Position numbers and translations under genes: made by a program. From DASQHY01 sp035602605 (GTDB lineage: Bacteria; Acidobacteriota; Terriglobia; Acidiferrales; UBA7541), in the NCBI GenBank assembly GCA_035602605.1, contig DATNLZ010000108.1, positions 23,814-87,813 on the forward strand: a stretch of 64,000 nt of DNA, written 5' to 3'. Of this stretch, positions 1 through 6,743 are shown piece after piece. Each line of letters starts with the position of its first letter. Position 1 is the stretch's first letter. The notes below the pieces were generated by a model that was not told the DNA's origin, ran no database searches, and was given only the letters and a program-made list of their open reading frames with translations.

Positions 1-549
1 GCCGAAGAAATTATCCGCTTGCTGGAAATCAGCCGCGGGCGGGCCTTCTGCCTGTTTACCAGTTACGGGCAGATGAAGGATCTTTTTGGACGGGTGCAAG
101 GGCGCGTCAAGTTCCCGATGCTCATTCAAGGAACGGCCCCGCGGTCAGCCTTGCTCGAGCGGTTCTGTAACTCCCCGGGCGCTGTACTTTTCGCAACGTC
201 TAGTTTCTGGCAGGGTGTGGACGTGCCGGGTGATCAGCTTTCCTGTGTGATTGTTGACCGGCTGCCGTTCGCCGTGCCATCGGATCCGGTCGTGGCCGCG
301 CGCGTAACTGTGCTGAAAGAAGAAGGACGCAATGCCTTCGCAGAGTATCAGGTTCCGGAAGCAGTTCTTGCGCTAAAGCAGGGGTTTGGCCGACTCATCC
401 GAACCAAAACGGACCGAGGCCTCCTCAGCATCCTCGACAACCGCATTCATCGAATGCAATATGGTAAAATTTTCCTTGAATCGCTGCCGCAATACCGAGT
501 GACCTACGACTTGGCCGAAGTTGCACGGTTCATGGCGCGTCCTAACTAA
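1..549 (+). CDS. ATP-dependent helicase, DinG/YoaA family, C-terminal part (5' end outside window)
   Basis: The reading frame is open from base 1 and has no start inside the window, so this is the last ~182 residues of a larger protein. The visible part is the second RecA-like lobe of an XPD/DinG-type superfamily 2 helicase: a segment reading FATSSFWQGVDVPG (motif V-like), a following VDRLPF stretch, and QGFGRLIRTKTDRG, the motif VI with the arginine finger region. DinG-like enzymes unwind DNA 5'-3' and usually carry an iron-sulfur cluster in the N-terminal half, which cannot be judged here. It ends 74 bases before queD on the same strand. Family assignment is firm; the paralogue (DinG or YoaA) is not decided. 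Confidence 0.85.
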   Translation, partial: AEEIIRLLEISRGRAFCLFTSYGQMKDLFGRVQGRVKFPMLIQGTAPRSALLERFCNSPGAVLFATSSFWQGVDVPGDQLSCVIVDRLPFAVPSDPVVAARVTVLKEEGRNAFAEYQVPEAVLALKQGFGRLIRTKTDRGLLSILDNRIHRMQYGKIFLESLPQYRVTYDLAEVARFMARPN

Positions 550-623
550 GGAGATGGCAGGGTTACCGACCAGCCATCCGACTGTCTGCGTGGCAATAGG
601 AAACTTCGGCTTAAAGGAAGAGC

Positions 624-1013
624 ATGTTTCAAGTTAGCGTTGACGAAGGATTCTCTGCTGGCCATGCCCTGCGCGGTTATCGTGGAAAATGTGAGAATAC
701 CCACGGCCACAATTATAAGGTGCGGGTAACGCTGGAAGGCGCGGAAGTGGATTCGATCGGCCTGCTCTGCGATTTTTTGCATTTGAAAAGGATTATTCGA
801 GACATCATTCAGGCGCTGGACCACCAATTCTTGAATGATCTGCCCGCCTTTCAGCAGGTCAATCCTTCGGCGGAGAATGTCGCCAAATATTTTTACGACG
901 AGGCTGCGAAGGAAATTGCAGCGCTGCCCGCAGGAGCGCGAATTACAGCCGTCACCGTTTGGGAAACAGACGCGACTTCGGCGACCTACTGGCCGGATTC
1001 GCTGGCGCGCTGA
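624..1013 (+). CDS. queD: 6-carboxy-5,6,7,8-tetrahydropterin synthase QueD
   Basis: QueD converts 7,8-dihydroneopterin triphosphate to 6-carboxytetrahydropterin, the second step towards the 7-deazaguanine core of queuosine. The 129-residue protein has the usual length. His14, His27 and His29 are the zinc ligands (AGHAL and THGHNY), and Cys23 in GKCENTHGHNY is the catalytic cysteine position. The LDHQFLNDL segment (around residue 72) and the VWETD segment near the C-terminus match the conserved Asp-His and Glu of the family. The ATG follows an AAGGAAGAGC ribosome-binding stretch. queE and queC lie directly downstream, which separates it from the related eukaryotic-type PTPS. Confidence 0.95.
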   Translation: MFQVSVDEGFSAGHALRGYRGKCENTHGHNYKVRVTLEGAEVDSIGLLCDFLHLKRIIRDIIQALDHQFLNDLPAFQQVNPSAENVAKYFYDEAAKEIAALPAGARITAVTVWETDATSATYWPDSLAR

Positions 1014-1038
1014 ATTCGCGCGCATAAACACACAAGTC

Positions 1039-1239
1039 ATGAACCGTTCTTTCTTCATCGTCTTGATTCCCGCGCTGGCAGTGGGCATCGGCTACATCTA
1101 TGTGTTGAAGTATTTGCACATACAGCCAAGCTATGGGCGGCTGGTAGGGGCGGGAGTCGCGTTTGCCGCGGCCGTTGTGTTGGTACATTATTACCGGCGC
1201 CCCAAGCGCGCCGGACATCCGCGGCGTCCCGGAAGCTGA
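1039..1239 (+). CDS. small two-helix membrane protein, function unknown
   Basis: A 66-residue ORF lies between queD (25-base gap) and queE (3-base gap), so it is probably co-transcribed with them. It has a hydrophobic segment at about residues 4-22 (FFIVLIPALAVGIGYIYVL), a short polar loop, a second hydrophobic segment at about 37-52, and a very basic tail (RRPKRAGHPRRPGS) predicted to face the cytoplasm. I do not recognise a family. The same frame is open further upstream but overlaps queD; the ATG at 1039 gives the cleanest membrane protein and avoids the overlap. A role in queuosine synthesis is not implied by sequence, only by position. Confidence 0.6.
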   Translation: MNRSFFIVLIPALAVGIGYIYVLKYLHIQPSYGRLVGAGVAFAAAVVLVHYYRRPKRAGHPRRPGS

Positions 1240-1242
1240 CCC

Positions 1243-1938
1243 ATGGTCATCACAGAAATTTTCAAGTCCATCCAAGGAGAAGGCACCCGGGCCGGGTTGC
1301 CATGTATTTTTGTGCGCCTGACTGGATGCAACCTTCGCTGCACGTGGTGCGACACGGCGTACGCATTTCACGGTGGAACAAAAATGACCGTCGACGAGGT
1401 TTTTGGTCGAGTCGCTATGCTGGCGGCCGACCGCTCGAAGCCGGGACCAGGCGAGGCGGCAAATCCCCTTGTCGAGTTAACCGGTGGCGAACCGCTTTTG
1501 CAGGACGAAATCTATCCGCTTGCCGAGAAACTTCTGACGGCAAACTATACCGTGATGATCGAGACAAGCGGCGAGCGCTTCATCGGCCGACTCCCAAGCG
1601 AGGTCATCAAGATCGTTGATGTAAAGTGCCCGGATTCAGGCGAAGCCGACACATTTGATATGCTGAACCTCAAGGAACTGAGCAAGCGCGACGAGGTTAA
1701 ATTCGTTCTGGCAACGCGACGCGACTATGAATTTGCGCGGGGCTTCGTCCTGCAACATCACCTGAACGAGCGTGTTCATGAGGTGTTGCTCTCTCCTGCT
1801 TTCGAAGACCCGGAGGGCAAGTGGCCGGGACTAAGCCCACGGACTTTGTCGGAATGGATTTTGGCCGATGGATTGCCGGTACGGCTTGGCTTGCAACTAC
1901 ACAAGTTTATTTGGGATCCGACAATGCGCGGAGTCTGA
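1243..1938 (+). CDS. queE: 7-carboxy-7-deazaguanine synthase QueE (radical SAM)
   Basis: QueE rearranges 6-carboxytetrahydropterin to 7-carboxy-7-deazaguanine using S-adenosylmethionine and a [4Fe-4S] cluster. The cluster motif is Cys29-X3-Cys33-X2-Cys36 in TGCNLRCTWCDT, the standard radical SAM spacing. The N-terminus ITEIFKSIQGEG is the hallmark opening of QueE, and LTGGEPLLQ is the SAM-binding GGE motif. The length (231 aa) is within the family's range. It sits between queD/the small membrane ORF and queC, in pathway order. No frameshift or missing residue is visible. Confidence 0.96.
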   Translation: MVITEIFKSIQGEGTRAGLPCIFVRLTGCNLRCTWCDTAYAFHGGTKMTVDEVFGRVAMLAADRSKPGPGEAANPLVELTGGEPLLQDEIYPLAEKLLTANYTVMIETSGERFIGRLPSEVIKIVDVKCPDSGEADTFDMLNLKELSKRDEVKFVLATRRDYEFARGFVLQHHLNERVHEVLLSPAFEDPEGKWPGLSPRTLSEWILADGLPVRLGLQLHKFIWDPTMRGV

Positions 1939-1993
1939 GATGTTTTATTTGCCGACGAGTTTTTTGTTGGTGATAGGCTGAGGACTGATTCGC

Positions 1994-2722
1994 GTGCCTA
2001 AATCTACCAAAGCAGTGATCCTGCTTAGCGGCGGAATGGATTCATGCGTGACCGCTGCGATCGCGCACCAGCGCCATGGTTCTGGCGGCATTGCGCTGGT
2101 CCATGCGAGCTATGGGCAGCGCACCGAGCGGCGTGAGCGTCGCGCCTTTGACGAGATTGCCGATTTTTACGGAGTGCAACAAAGATTGGCTGTTCGCTTG
2201 GAACATTTCCGGCAGATCGGCGGCTCGGCTTTAACCGATGCCACCATCGCGGTACCCGAGCGTGAGCCGGGCGCGCGGGAACTTGCCGGATCGGCAATTC
2301 CGATGACCTACGTTCCCTTTCGTAATGCGCATTTTCTTTCCGTGGCCGTAAGCTGGGCGGAGACAATCGGCGCGCAAGCGGTGTATATTGGCGCTGTGTC
2401 GGAAGACAGCTCGGGGTACCCCGATTGCCGGCCGGAGTACTATCGGGTGTTTCAAGAATTGGTTCGCGTGGGAACGCGGCCGGAGACGCAGATTCAGATC
2501 GTGACCCCGGTTATCGGTATGAAGAAGAAGGAGATCGTACGCCAGGGCATCGAGTTGGGGGCCCCGCTGCATCTAACCTGGTCATGTTATCAATTCGAGG
2601 ATTTGGCGTGCGGTGTGTGCGACAGTTGCGTGCTCCGCTTGAGAGCTTTTGCGGAGAGCGGTGAGCCAGATGCCATGGCCTACCGGCTGGCGGCGCCCGC
2701 TGGACAGAGAACTTCTGGCTGA
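1994..2722 (+). CDS. queC: 7-cyano-7-deazaguanine synthase QueC
   Basis: QueC uses ATP and ammonia to convert 7-carboxy-7-deazaguanine to preQ0. The P-loop of this N-type ATP pyrophosphatase is SGGMDS at residues 12-17. The C-terminal zinc site is visible as Cys198, Cys206, Cys209 and Cys212 in the SCYQ...ACGVCDSC segment. Length is 242 aa, slightly longer than typical. The start is GTG at 1994, with a GAGGA stretch some 10 bases upstream; no ATG fits. With queD and queE it supplies preQ0; the preQ0 reductase QueF and the tRNA-guanine transglycosylase are not in this window. Confidence 0.95.
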   Translation: MPKSTKAVILLSGGMDSCVTAAIAHQRHGSGGIALVHASYGQRTERRERRAFDEIADFYGVQQRLAVRLEHFRQIGGSALTDATIAVPEREPGARELAGSAIPMTYVPFRNAHFLSVAVSWAETIGAQAVYIGAVSEDSSGYPDCRPEYYRVFQELVRVGTRPETQIQIVTPVIGMKKKEIVRQGIELGAPLHLTWSCYQFEDLACGVCDSCVLRLRAFAESGEPDAMAYRLAAPAGQRTSG

Positions 2723-2824
2723 CCGCAGTTTCGAGAAACGTAGCTTGCCCGGCGCTATGCAGTGAAACATTGGCCGAGAAGCCAAAGCTTAAGAAGTGGC
2801 CAAGATGCCAAAGGAGACGAGCGT

Positions 2825-3973
2825 ATGAAGCGATCGAAAGCGACCTGGATGGCCGTTGCGCTGATTTTGGGGTTGGCTGCGGTAGTCAGCGGAACAGCGA
2901 CTACTGCGACGGCTCAAATCCCTAATGCCTCGGTCATCGGAACGGTGCTCGATCAGGCCGGGAAGCCGTTTCCTGACGTTACTCTGAGCTTCGTGAATGA
3001 TCAGGGGATGAAGTACGAGGTTAAGACCGACAAGGATGGCCGCTACAACTCGCGCAATATGCGTCCAGGCGTGTACATACTTACCGTAAAGGTGAAGGAT
3101 CAAAAAGTCTGGGAAACCAATTTGCGCGCTGATGCCGGAACGCCAACCCAGAAAGACATTAATTTCAAAGAGCTAGTCGCCCAGGGCGGGGCTGTCGCTC
3201 AAGAGGCGGCCAAGAAGCAAGAAGAAGAGAAAAATAAGTTTGAGGGCATGAAGGTTCATTTCGCTGCGGGAGTGGCTGCGCTCGACCAGGTCAAGGTTGA
3301 TCGCGATGACCTTCGAACCGCGGCTGCCGACCAGAGGGACGCCAAAAAGCAGAAGCTTTCGGAGGATGCGTCGAAAGCGGTCAATGAATTTCAGGCGGCG
3401 CAAAAAGCTGCTGGAGAAAAAGACCCTAACCTACATTTGATTTACGCCAAACTCGGCGAATCCTATGATGCCCAAGGAAAAAACGAGGAAGCGGTTGAAG
3501 CCTACCAGAAAGCTATTGCCGCCAAGCCCGATGTAGCCGGGTACTACAATAATCTTGGCAACGTTCTCGCGCGCCAGGGAAAGATTGAAGAAACCAAGCA
3601 AGCTTATCAGAAAGCTGCAGAAATCGACCCGCCCGGTGCTGCCGGATATTGGCGAAATATGGGGATCGTCCTGTACAACGCGAATAAAATGAAAGAGGCT
3701 ATCGAGCCGCTCAAGAAAGCCACCGAGATTGACCCGAAGAGCGCGCAAACCTGGTACCTGCTGGGGGCGGCGATGGTTGGAGGGATGGAATACAAGAAGG
3801 AACAGGACAAATATATCCCTATCATTCTGCCTGGTACGCTTGAGGCCTATCAGAAGGCCATTGACCTTGATCCCAGCGGGCCCTTCGGCGCGCAAGCCAA
3901 GCAGGGGCTCGAGATGCTTCAGCAGATGGGAGTGGGGATCGGCACAAAGGTCAGTACGAGGAAAAAGAAGTAG
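2825..3973 (+). CDS. secreted TPR protein with N-terminal carboxypeptidase-regulatory (CarboxypepD_reg) domain
   Basis: The 382-residue protein starts at an ATG preceded by AGGAGACGAGCGT. Residues 1-31 form a signal peptide ending near TAQIP. Residues ~35-105 form a beta-sandwich of the CarboxypepD_reg type (VIGTVLDQAGKPFPDV ... GRYNSRNMRPGVY). A Lys/Glu/Ala-rich linker (about 115-175) is followed by three or four tetratricopeptide repeats (for example LGESYDAQGKNEEAVEAYQKAI and LGNVLARQGKIEETKQAYQKA), and the tail is basic (TRKKK). Such proteins are frequent in Acidobacteriota and probably act as periplasmic scaffolds; no enzymatic residues are seen. A longer in-frame start 63 bases upstream lacks a good ribosome-binding site. 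A strong terminator follows. Confidence 0.85.
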   Translation: MKRSKATWMAVALILGLAAVVSGTATTATAQIPNASVIGTVLDQAGKPFPDVTLSFVNDQGMKYEVKTDKDGRYNSRNMRPGVYILTVKVKDQKVWETNLRADAGTPTQKDINFKELVAQGGAVAQEAAKKQEEEKNKFEGMKVHFAAGVAALDQVKVDRDDLRTAAADQRDAKKQKLSEDASKAVNEFQAAQKAAGEKDPNLHLIYAKLGESYDAQGKNEEAVEAYQKAIAAKPDVAGYYNNLGNVLARQGKIEETKQAYQKAAEIDPPGAAGYWRNMGIVLYNANKMKEAIEPLKKATEIDPKSAQTWYLLGAAMVGGMEYKKEQDKYIPIILPGTLEAYQKAIDLDPSGPFGAQAKQGLEMLQQMGVGIGTKVSTRKKK

Positions 3974-4022
3974 CTTGACGGCGCGACATTCGCCACTAGT
4001 CCGACCAATCCGAATACCCGAG

Positions 4023-4052
4023 CGAGCCCGATTCACTATGGGCTCGTTTTTT
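4023..4052 (+). terminator. rho-independent terminator of the TPR gene
   Basis: Perfect 7-bp stem (CGAGCCC / GGGCTCG) with a 10-base loop, immediately followed by six T. It lies 50 bases after the TPR gene stop and just before the convergent ABC permease. Confidence 0.85.
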
Positions 4053-4062
4053 ATTTCTAAGG

Positions 4063-4890
4063 TTAGAAGTGCGTGAGTGTTCCAGTGATCTTGGTACGGC
4101 GCAAAGCCCGGGAAAAGCTTAGGAAAGACAACGGCAGAAGGATGATCGCGAAAAGGAGAAGCATACCGATTGAGGGCCACAGCTCGGCGAACGATGCGTG
4201 CCCCAGCAGCGCCGCTCGCATCCCATCAAGCGCGTAAGTGACCGGGATCAGGTGAGCGATAGTCTGAAGGGAGCGCGGTAGAACAGAGAGCGGGTACAGC
4301 ATCCCGCTCACGACTCCGGAAATTCCCAACAGCAGCCATTTTGCCGGATTGCCGCGTTTGAATAACAAGAGATAACTGGACGCGAAGACTCCCAGCCCGC
4401 AAAAGGCAAGAATTGCCGCCAGCAGAACGATCAACGCGCCAGCCCAATTGGCGTTGTGTGTCGGGAAGTGAAAGAGAATGATGGCCCATCCCAAGTAGAC
4501 GACAACGCGCAGCGACATTACGACGAAGGGATAAATGACCGAGCCGGCAAGAATCATCGGCAGAGAAGTTTGCGTGACCAGCAATACCTCGAGTGTTCCA
4601 TTCTGTCTCGCCTGCTCGATGCTCTCGTCGAATGCATTGAGGGCGACGGCGAGATAGTCGAAGAATGCGAAGCCTACGATCGCGAAGGCAAAGTAGTTCC
4701 CACCTTGCGGTAAGGCACGAGAGAGTTGCGGGCTCTCGACCAATCGCGACACAAAATAGAAACCGGCGACACCAAGCAACGCCTGGACCGCCTCAATCGC
4801 GAACGCGGCGCGATAACTGCGCGCGGTCGCGAGGTCACGCAAAAAAAAGATAGTCAGCTTGCGTACCGCAAGAGTCATCTTCTGAATCAT
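4063..4890 (-). CDS. ABC-2 type transporter permease
   Basis: A 275-residue polytopic membrane protein of the ABC-2 permease family. Roughly six hydrophobic segments are visible (about residues 30-48, 64-84, 105-140, 150-175, 180-200 and 240-262), with the usual cytoplasmic N-terminus and the family's ISGVVSGMLYPLSVLP region before the fifth segment. It overlaps the upstream ATPase gene by four bases (ATGA type), so the two are translationally coupled and form one exporter. The substrate cannot be told; candidates are a lipid, polysaccharide or drug. A separate accessory protein is not present. Confidence 0.88.
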   Translation of the reverse strand: MIQKMTLAVRKLTIFFLRDLATARSYRAAFAIEAVQALLGVAGFYFVSRLVESPQLSRALPQGGNYFAFAIVGFAFFDYLAVALNAFDESIEQARQNGTLEVLLVTQTSLPMILAGSVIYPFVVMSLRVVVYLGWAIILFHFPTHNANWAGALIVLLAAILAFCGLGVFASSYLLLFKRGNPAKWLLLGISGVVSGMLYPLSVLPRSLQTIAHLIPVTYALDGMRAALLGHASFAELWPSIGMLLLFAIILLPLSFLSFSRALRRTKITGTLTHF

Positions 4891-5690
4891 GCCGGAGCCT
4901 TTTGCAGGGTGCGCCCAGTCAGTTTAAATAGCGCTTGTTCAAATGTTGTCGTGGCGGTCGAACGCAGCAGGGCCGCGGGGGCGTCGCAGGCCAGCAGGCG
5001 ACCGGCGTCGAGAATGGCAACCCTTGTCGCTAATTGTTCGACTTCGGTGAGTGTATGCGAAGCAAACAAAAGTGTGGTGCCGTGGCGGCCCACCAGATCG
5101 TCGCGCAAAAAGTTGCGGAACTCGGCGGCAGCCATCGGATCGAGACTCCGAGTGGGTTCGTCGAGAAGCAGAACTGCCGGACCATGCAGGATAGAGCGGG
5201 CAAGTCCGAGTCGATGAACAGTTCCGGTCGAAAGCGTTCGCACCTGGCGATGAAGAGCTTCGCCCAGGCCGAGCAATTCGGTGACCCGGGCAATGCGCTC
5301 GGTGGCTGCGGCGCTGGTCATGTTGTTGAGCGCGGCGAAAAATCGAAGATTTTCCGAAGCGCTGAGGCGCGGGTAGAAACCACCGTCGCCGCCCGTATGG
5401 AAACCTAGCTGCCGGCGAACCCCCGCGGGATTGCGGACTACGTCGAATCCGGCCACACTAGCGTGCCCCCGCGTTGGAAGCAGAAGCGTAGCCAAAATGC
5501 GAAGCAATGTGGATTTGCCCGCCCCGTTGGCGCCTACAAGCGCCATCACCTCGCCCGCACCGACGCTAAACGATATGCCCAGCAAGGACGCTTCGGTCAG
5601 GCCCGCAAAGGGCCGAGCCAGGGCTCTCCAACCGCTGACCGCCGGTGGATAATACTTGTCGAGGTTTTCGAGAACGATTGCTTCGGCCAC
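4887..5690 (-). CDS. ABC transporter ATP-binding protein
   Basis: A 267-residue nucleotide-binding subunit with Walker A (GANGAGKST, about residues 53-61), a Q-loop region (RRQLGFHTG), the signature in slightly diverged form (LSTGTVHRLGLA instead of LSGGQ), Walker B with catalytic Glu (VLLLDEP) and the switch His (FASHTL). It pairs with the overlapping permease downstream. Diverged LSTG-type signatures are seen in many ABC-2 exporters. The gene is divergent from the PqqD/B2 cassette, so a role exporting that cassette's product is possible but not shown. Confidence 0.92.
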   Translation of the reverse strand: MAEAIVLENLDKYYPPAVSGWRALARPFAGLTEASLLGISFSVGAGEVMALVGANGAGKSTLLRILATLLLPTRGHASVAGFDVVRNPAGVRRQLGFHTGGDGGFYPRLSASENLRFFAALNNMTSAAATERIARVTELLGLGEALHRQVRTLSTGTVHRLGLARSILHGPAVLLLDEPTRSLDPMAAAEFRNFLRDDLVGRHGTTLLFASHTLTEVEQLATRVAILDAGRLLACDAPAALLRSTATTTFEQALFKLTGRTLQKAPA

Positions 5691-5828
5691 CAGCCGCCGT
5701 TATACCCGGTCTTTGGCAGGAACACAAATTCGTGCAAAAAAAGGCCTGAGTCCAGTATGGCGCACGAATACGATCAGGTGCCTGTTCAAAGGTTGGCGCG
5801 CAAAGCGAATCACCGGTAGAATCACGTT

Positions 5829-6113
5829 GTGACGGTTTCGTTTTCCAGCCGGACGCTCGTGCCCCCGCACGTGCTGGTTCGCCAGCTCGAGCGAGAAACC
5901 GTTTTACTGAATCTTGATACCGAGCGATATTTTGGTCTCGATGAAATTGGCACGCGGATGTGGTTTCGCCTGACCGGTTCAGATTCGATTGAAATGGCCT
6001 ATGAGAAACTTCTCTCGGAATGGGAAGTTGATGGCCTAGTCCTCCGGCAGAATCTGACGGAACTGCTCGATCAATTGGTATCCAACGGTTTGCTCGATGT
6101 CGCTTCTGGCTAA
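5829..6113 (+). CDS. PqqD-family peptide-recognition protein (lasso B1-like RRE)
   Basis: A 94-residue protein with the PqqD fold: an N-terminal beta-hairpin (VLVRQLERETVLLNLDTERYFGLDEIGTRMW, written here from about residues 14-45) and C-terminal helices. LNLDTERYFGLDEIG is the characteristic segment of RiPP recognition elements that bind leader peptides. The start is GTG; the preceding 20-codon ORF is not part of it. Its 3' end overlaps the next gene by 17 bases. In lasso-peptide clusters this protein is B1, which presents the precursor to the B2 protease encoded next. Here the partner precursor is not recognisable. Confidence 0.85.
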   Translation: MTVSFSSRTLVPPHVLVRQLERETVLLNLDTERYFGLDEIGTRMWFRLTGSDSIEMAYEKLLSEWEVDGLVLRQNLTELLDQLVSNGLLDVASG

Positions 6114-6570
6114 ATGGCGAAGGTTTTGCGCGATGCCCGGAGCTGAGCGCGGGATCCTATTGCGTGCGTTCATTTTGCTGCCGGTGGTCGCGAAGTCACT
6201 GCGACTGATTGGTTTTAACCGCACCGAATCCTTCCTCAATCGGTTGCTTCCGCCCCGCTGTTCTTTTTCCCAACAACCAGAAGCGAGGCAATTGATTCAT
6301 GCGCAGCGCATTGCACACCTGGTACGCGCGGGTGTTCGTAACGGGATTAGCGCGCCAAATTGCTTGGACGAATCCGTAGCTCTTTGCTGGCTATTACGCC
6401 GCCAGGGGGTTGACGCTGAACTGCGCATCGGAGTTTGCAAGGAGAACGGTAAATTCGAAGCTCATGCCTGGGTAGCGTTCGCCGGTGTGACTTTGAATGA
6501 AACCGATGTGCCCCACGAACGCTTCGCCGCATTTGATGTCTTACCCCCGCGCAGGACCGAGCCACAATGA
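6097..6570 (+). CDS. lasso-peptide B2-like transglutaminase-fold cysteine protease
   Basis: The 157-residue protein matches the B2 (leader peptidase) family. The catalytic Cys lies in NCLDESVALCWLLRRQG (about residue 89) and the His in EAHAWVAFAG (about residue 124). The Asp is probably in the FDVLPP tail. The N-terminal half is helical and basic, as in B2 proteins. It overlaps the PqqD gene by 17 bases, so the two are translationally coupled. B2 enzymes cleave the leader from a precursor bound by B1. Many Acidobacteriota encode such pairs outside proven lasso clusters, so the substrate is open. Confidence 0.83.
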   Translation: MSLLAKWRRFCAMPGAERGILLRAFILLPVVAKSLRLIGFNRTESFLNRLLPPRCSFSQQPEARQLIHAQRIAHLVRAGVRNGISAPNCLDESVALCWLLRRQGVDAELRIGVCKENGKFEAHAWVAFAGVTLNETDVPHERFAAFDVLPPRRTEPQ

Positions 6571-6743
6571 GGGGGATGGCGGGGGGGGAGCCACACCTCG
6601 CTCGACGAAATTGCCCGGGCCTTCGCGGCACATGTTCCGCATCCTTGCACTCGCAAGAGGCTCCCGATCGCGCCGCAGGTATAGCGAAAAATATAGCCGC
6701 TAACACCCGCAACGGCGGCTTAAAATGCCACCGGCATCGTTTC

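Noticed and set aside
550..623. preQ1 riboswitch upstream of queD
   Set aside because: No preQ1-I or -II core pattern is visible in the short leader.
546..1088. Long minus-strand open frame across queD
   Set aside because: It lies antisense to a gene with clear catalytic residues and has no recognisable product; it is a frame shadow, as are similar long antisense frames over rsmD, dnaK and the receptor gene.
5758..5819. A 20-codon ORF (MAHEYDQVPVQRLARKANHR) just before the PqqD gene as lasso precursor
   Set aside because: It has no Gly/Ala/Ser core followed by Asp/Glu at position 7-9, and no leader motif beyond a loose YxxxP. It also lacks a ribosome-binding site.
6629..6703. Short ORF (segment MFRILALARGSRSRRRYSEK) between the B2 and nucleotidyltransferase genes
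   Set aside because: Too short and too basic for a lasso precursor; the ring-closing acidic residue is at an unsuitable distance.
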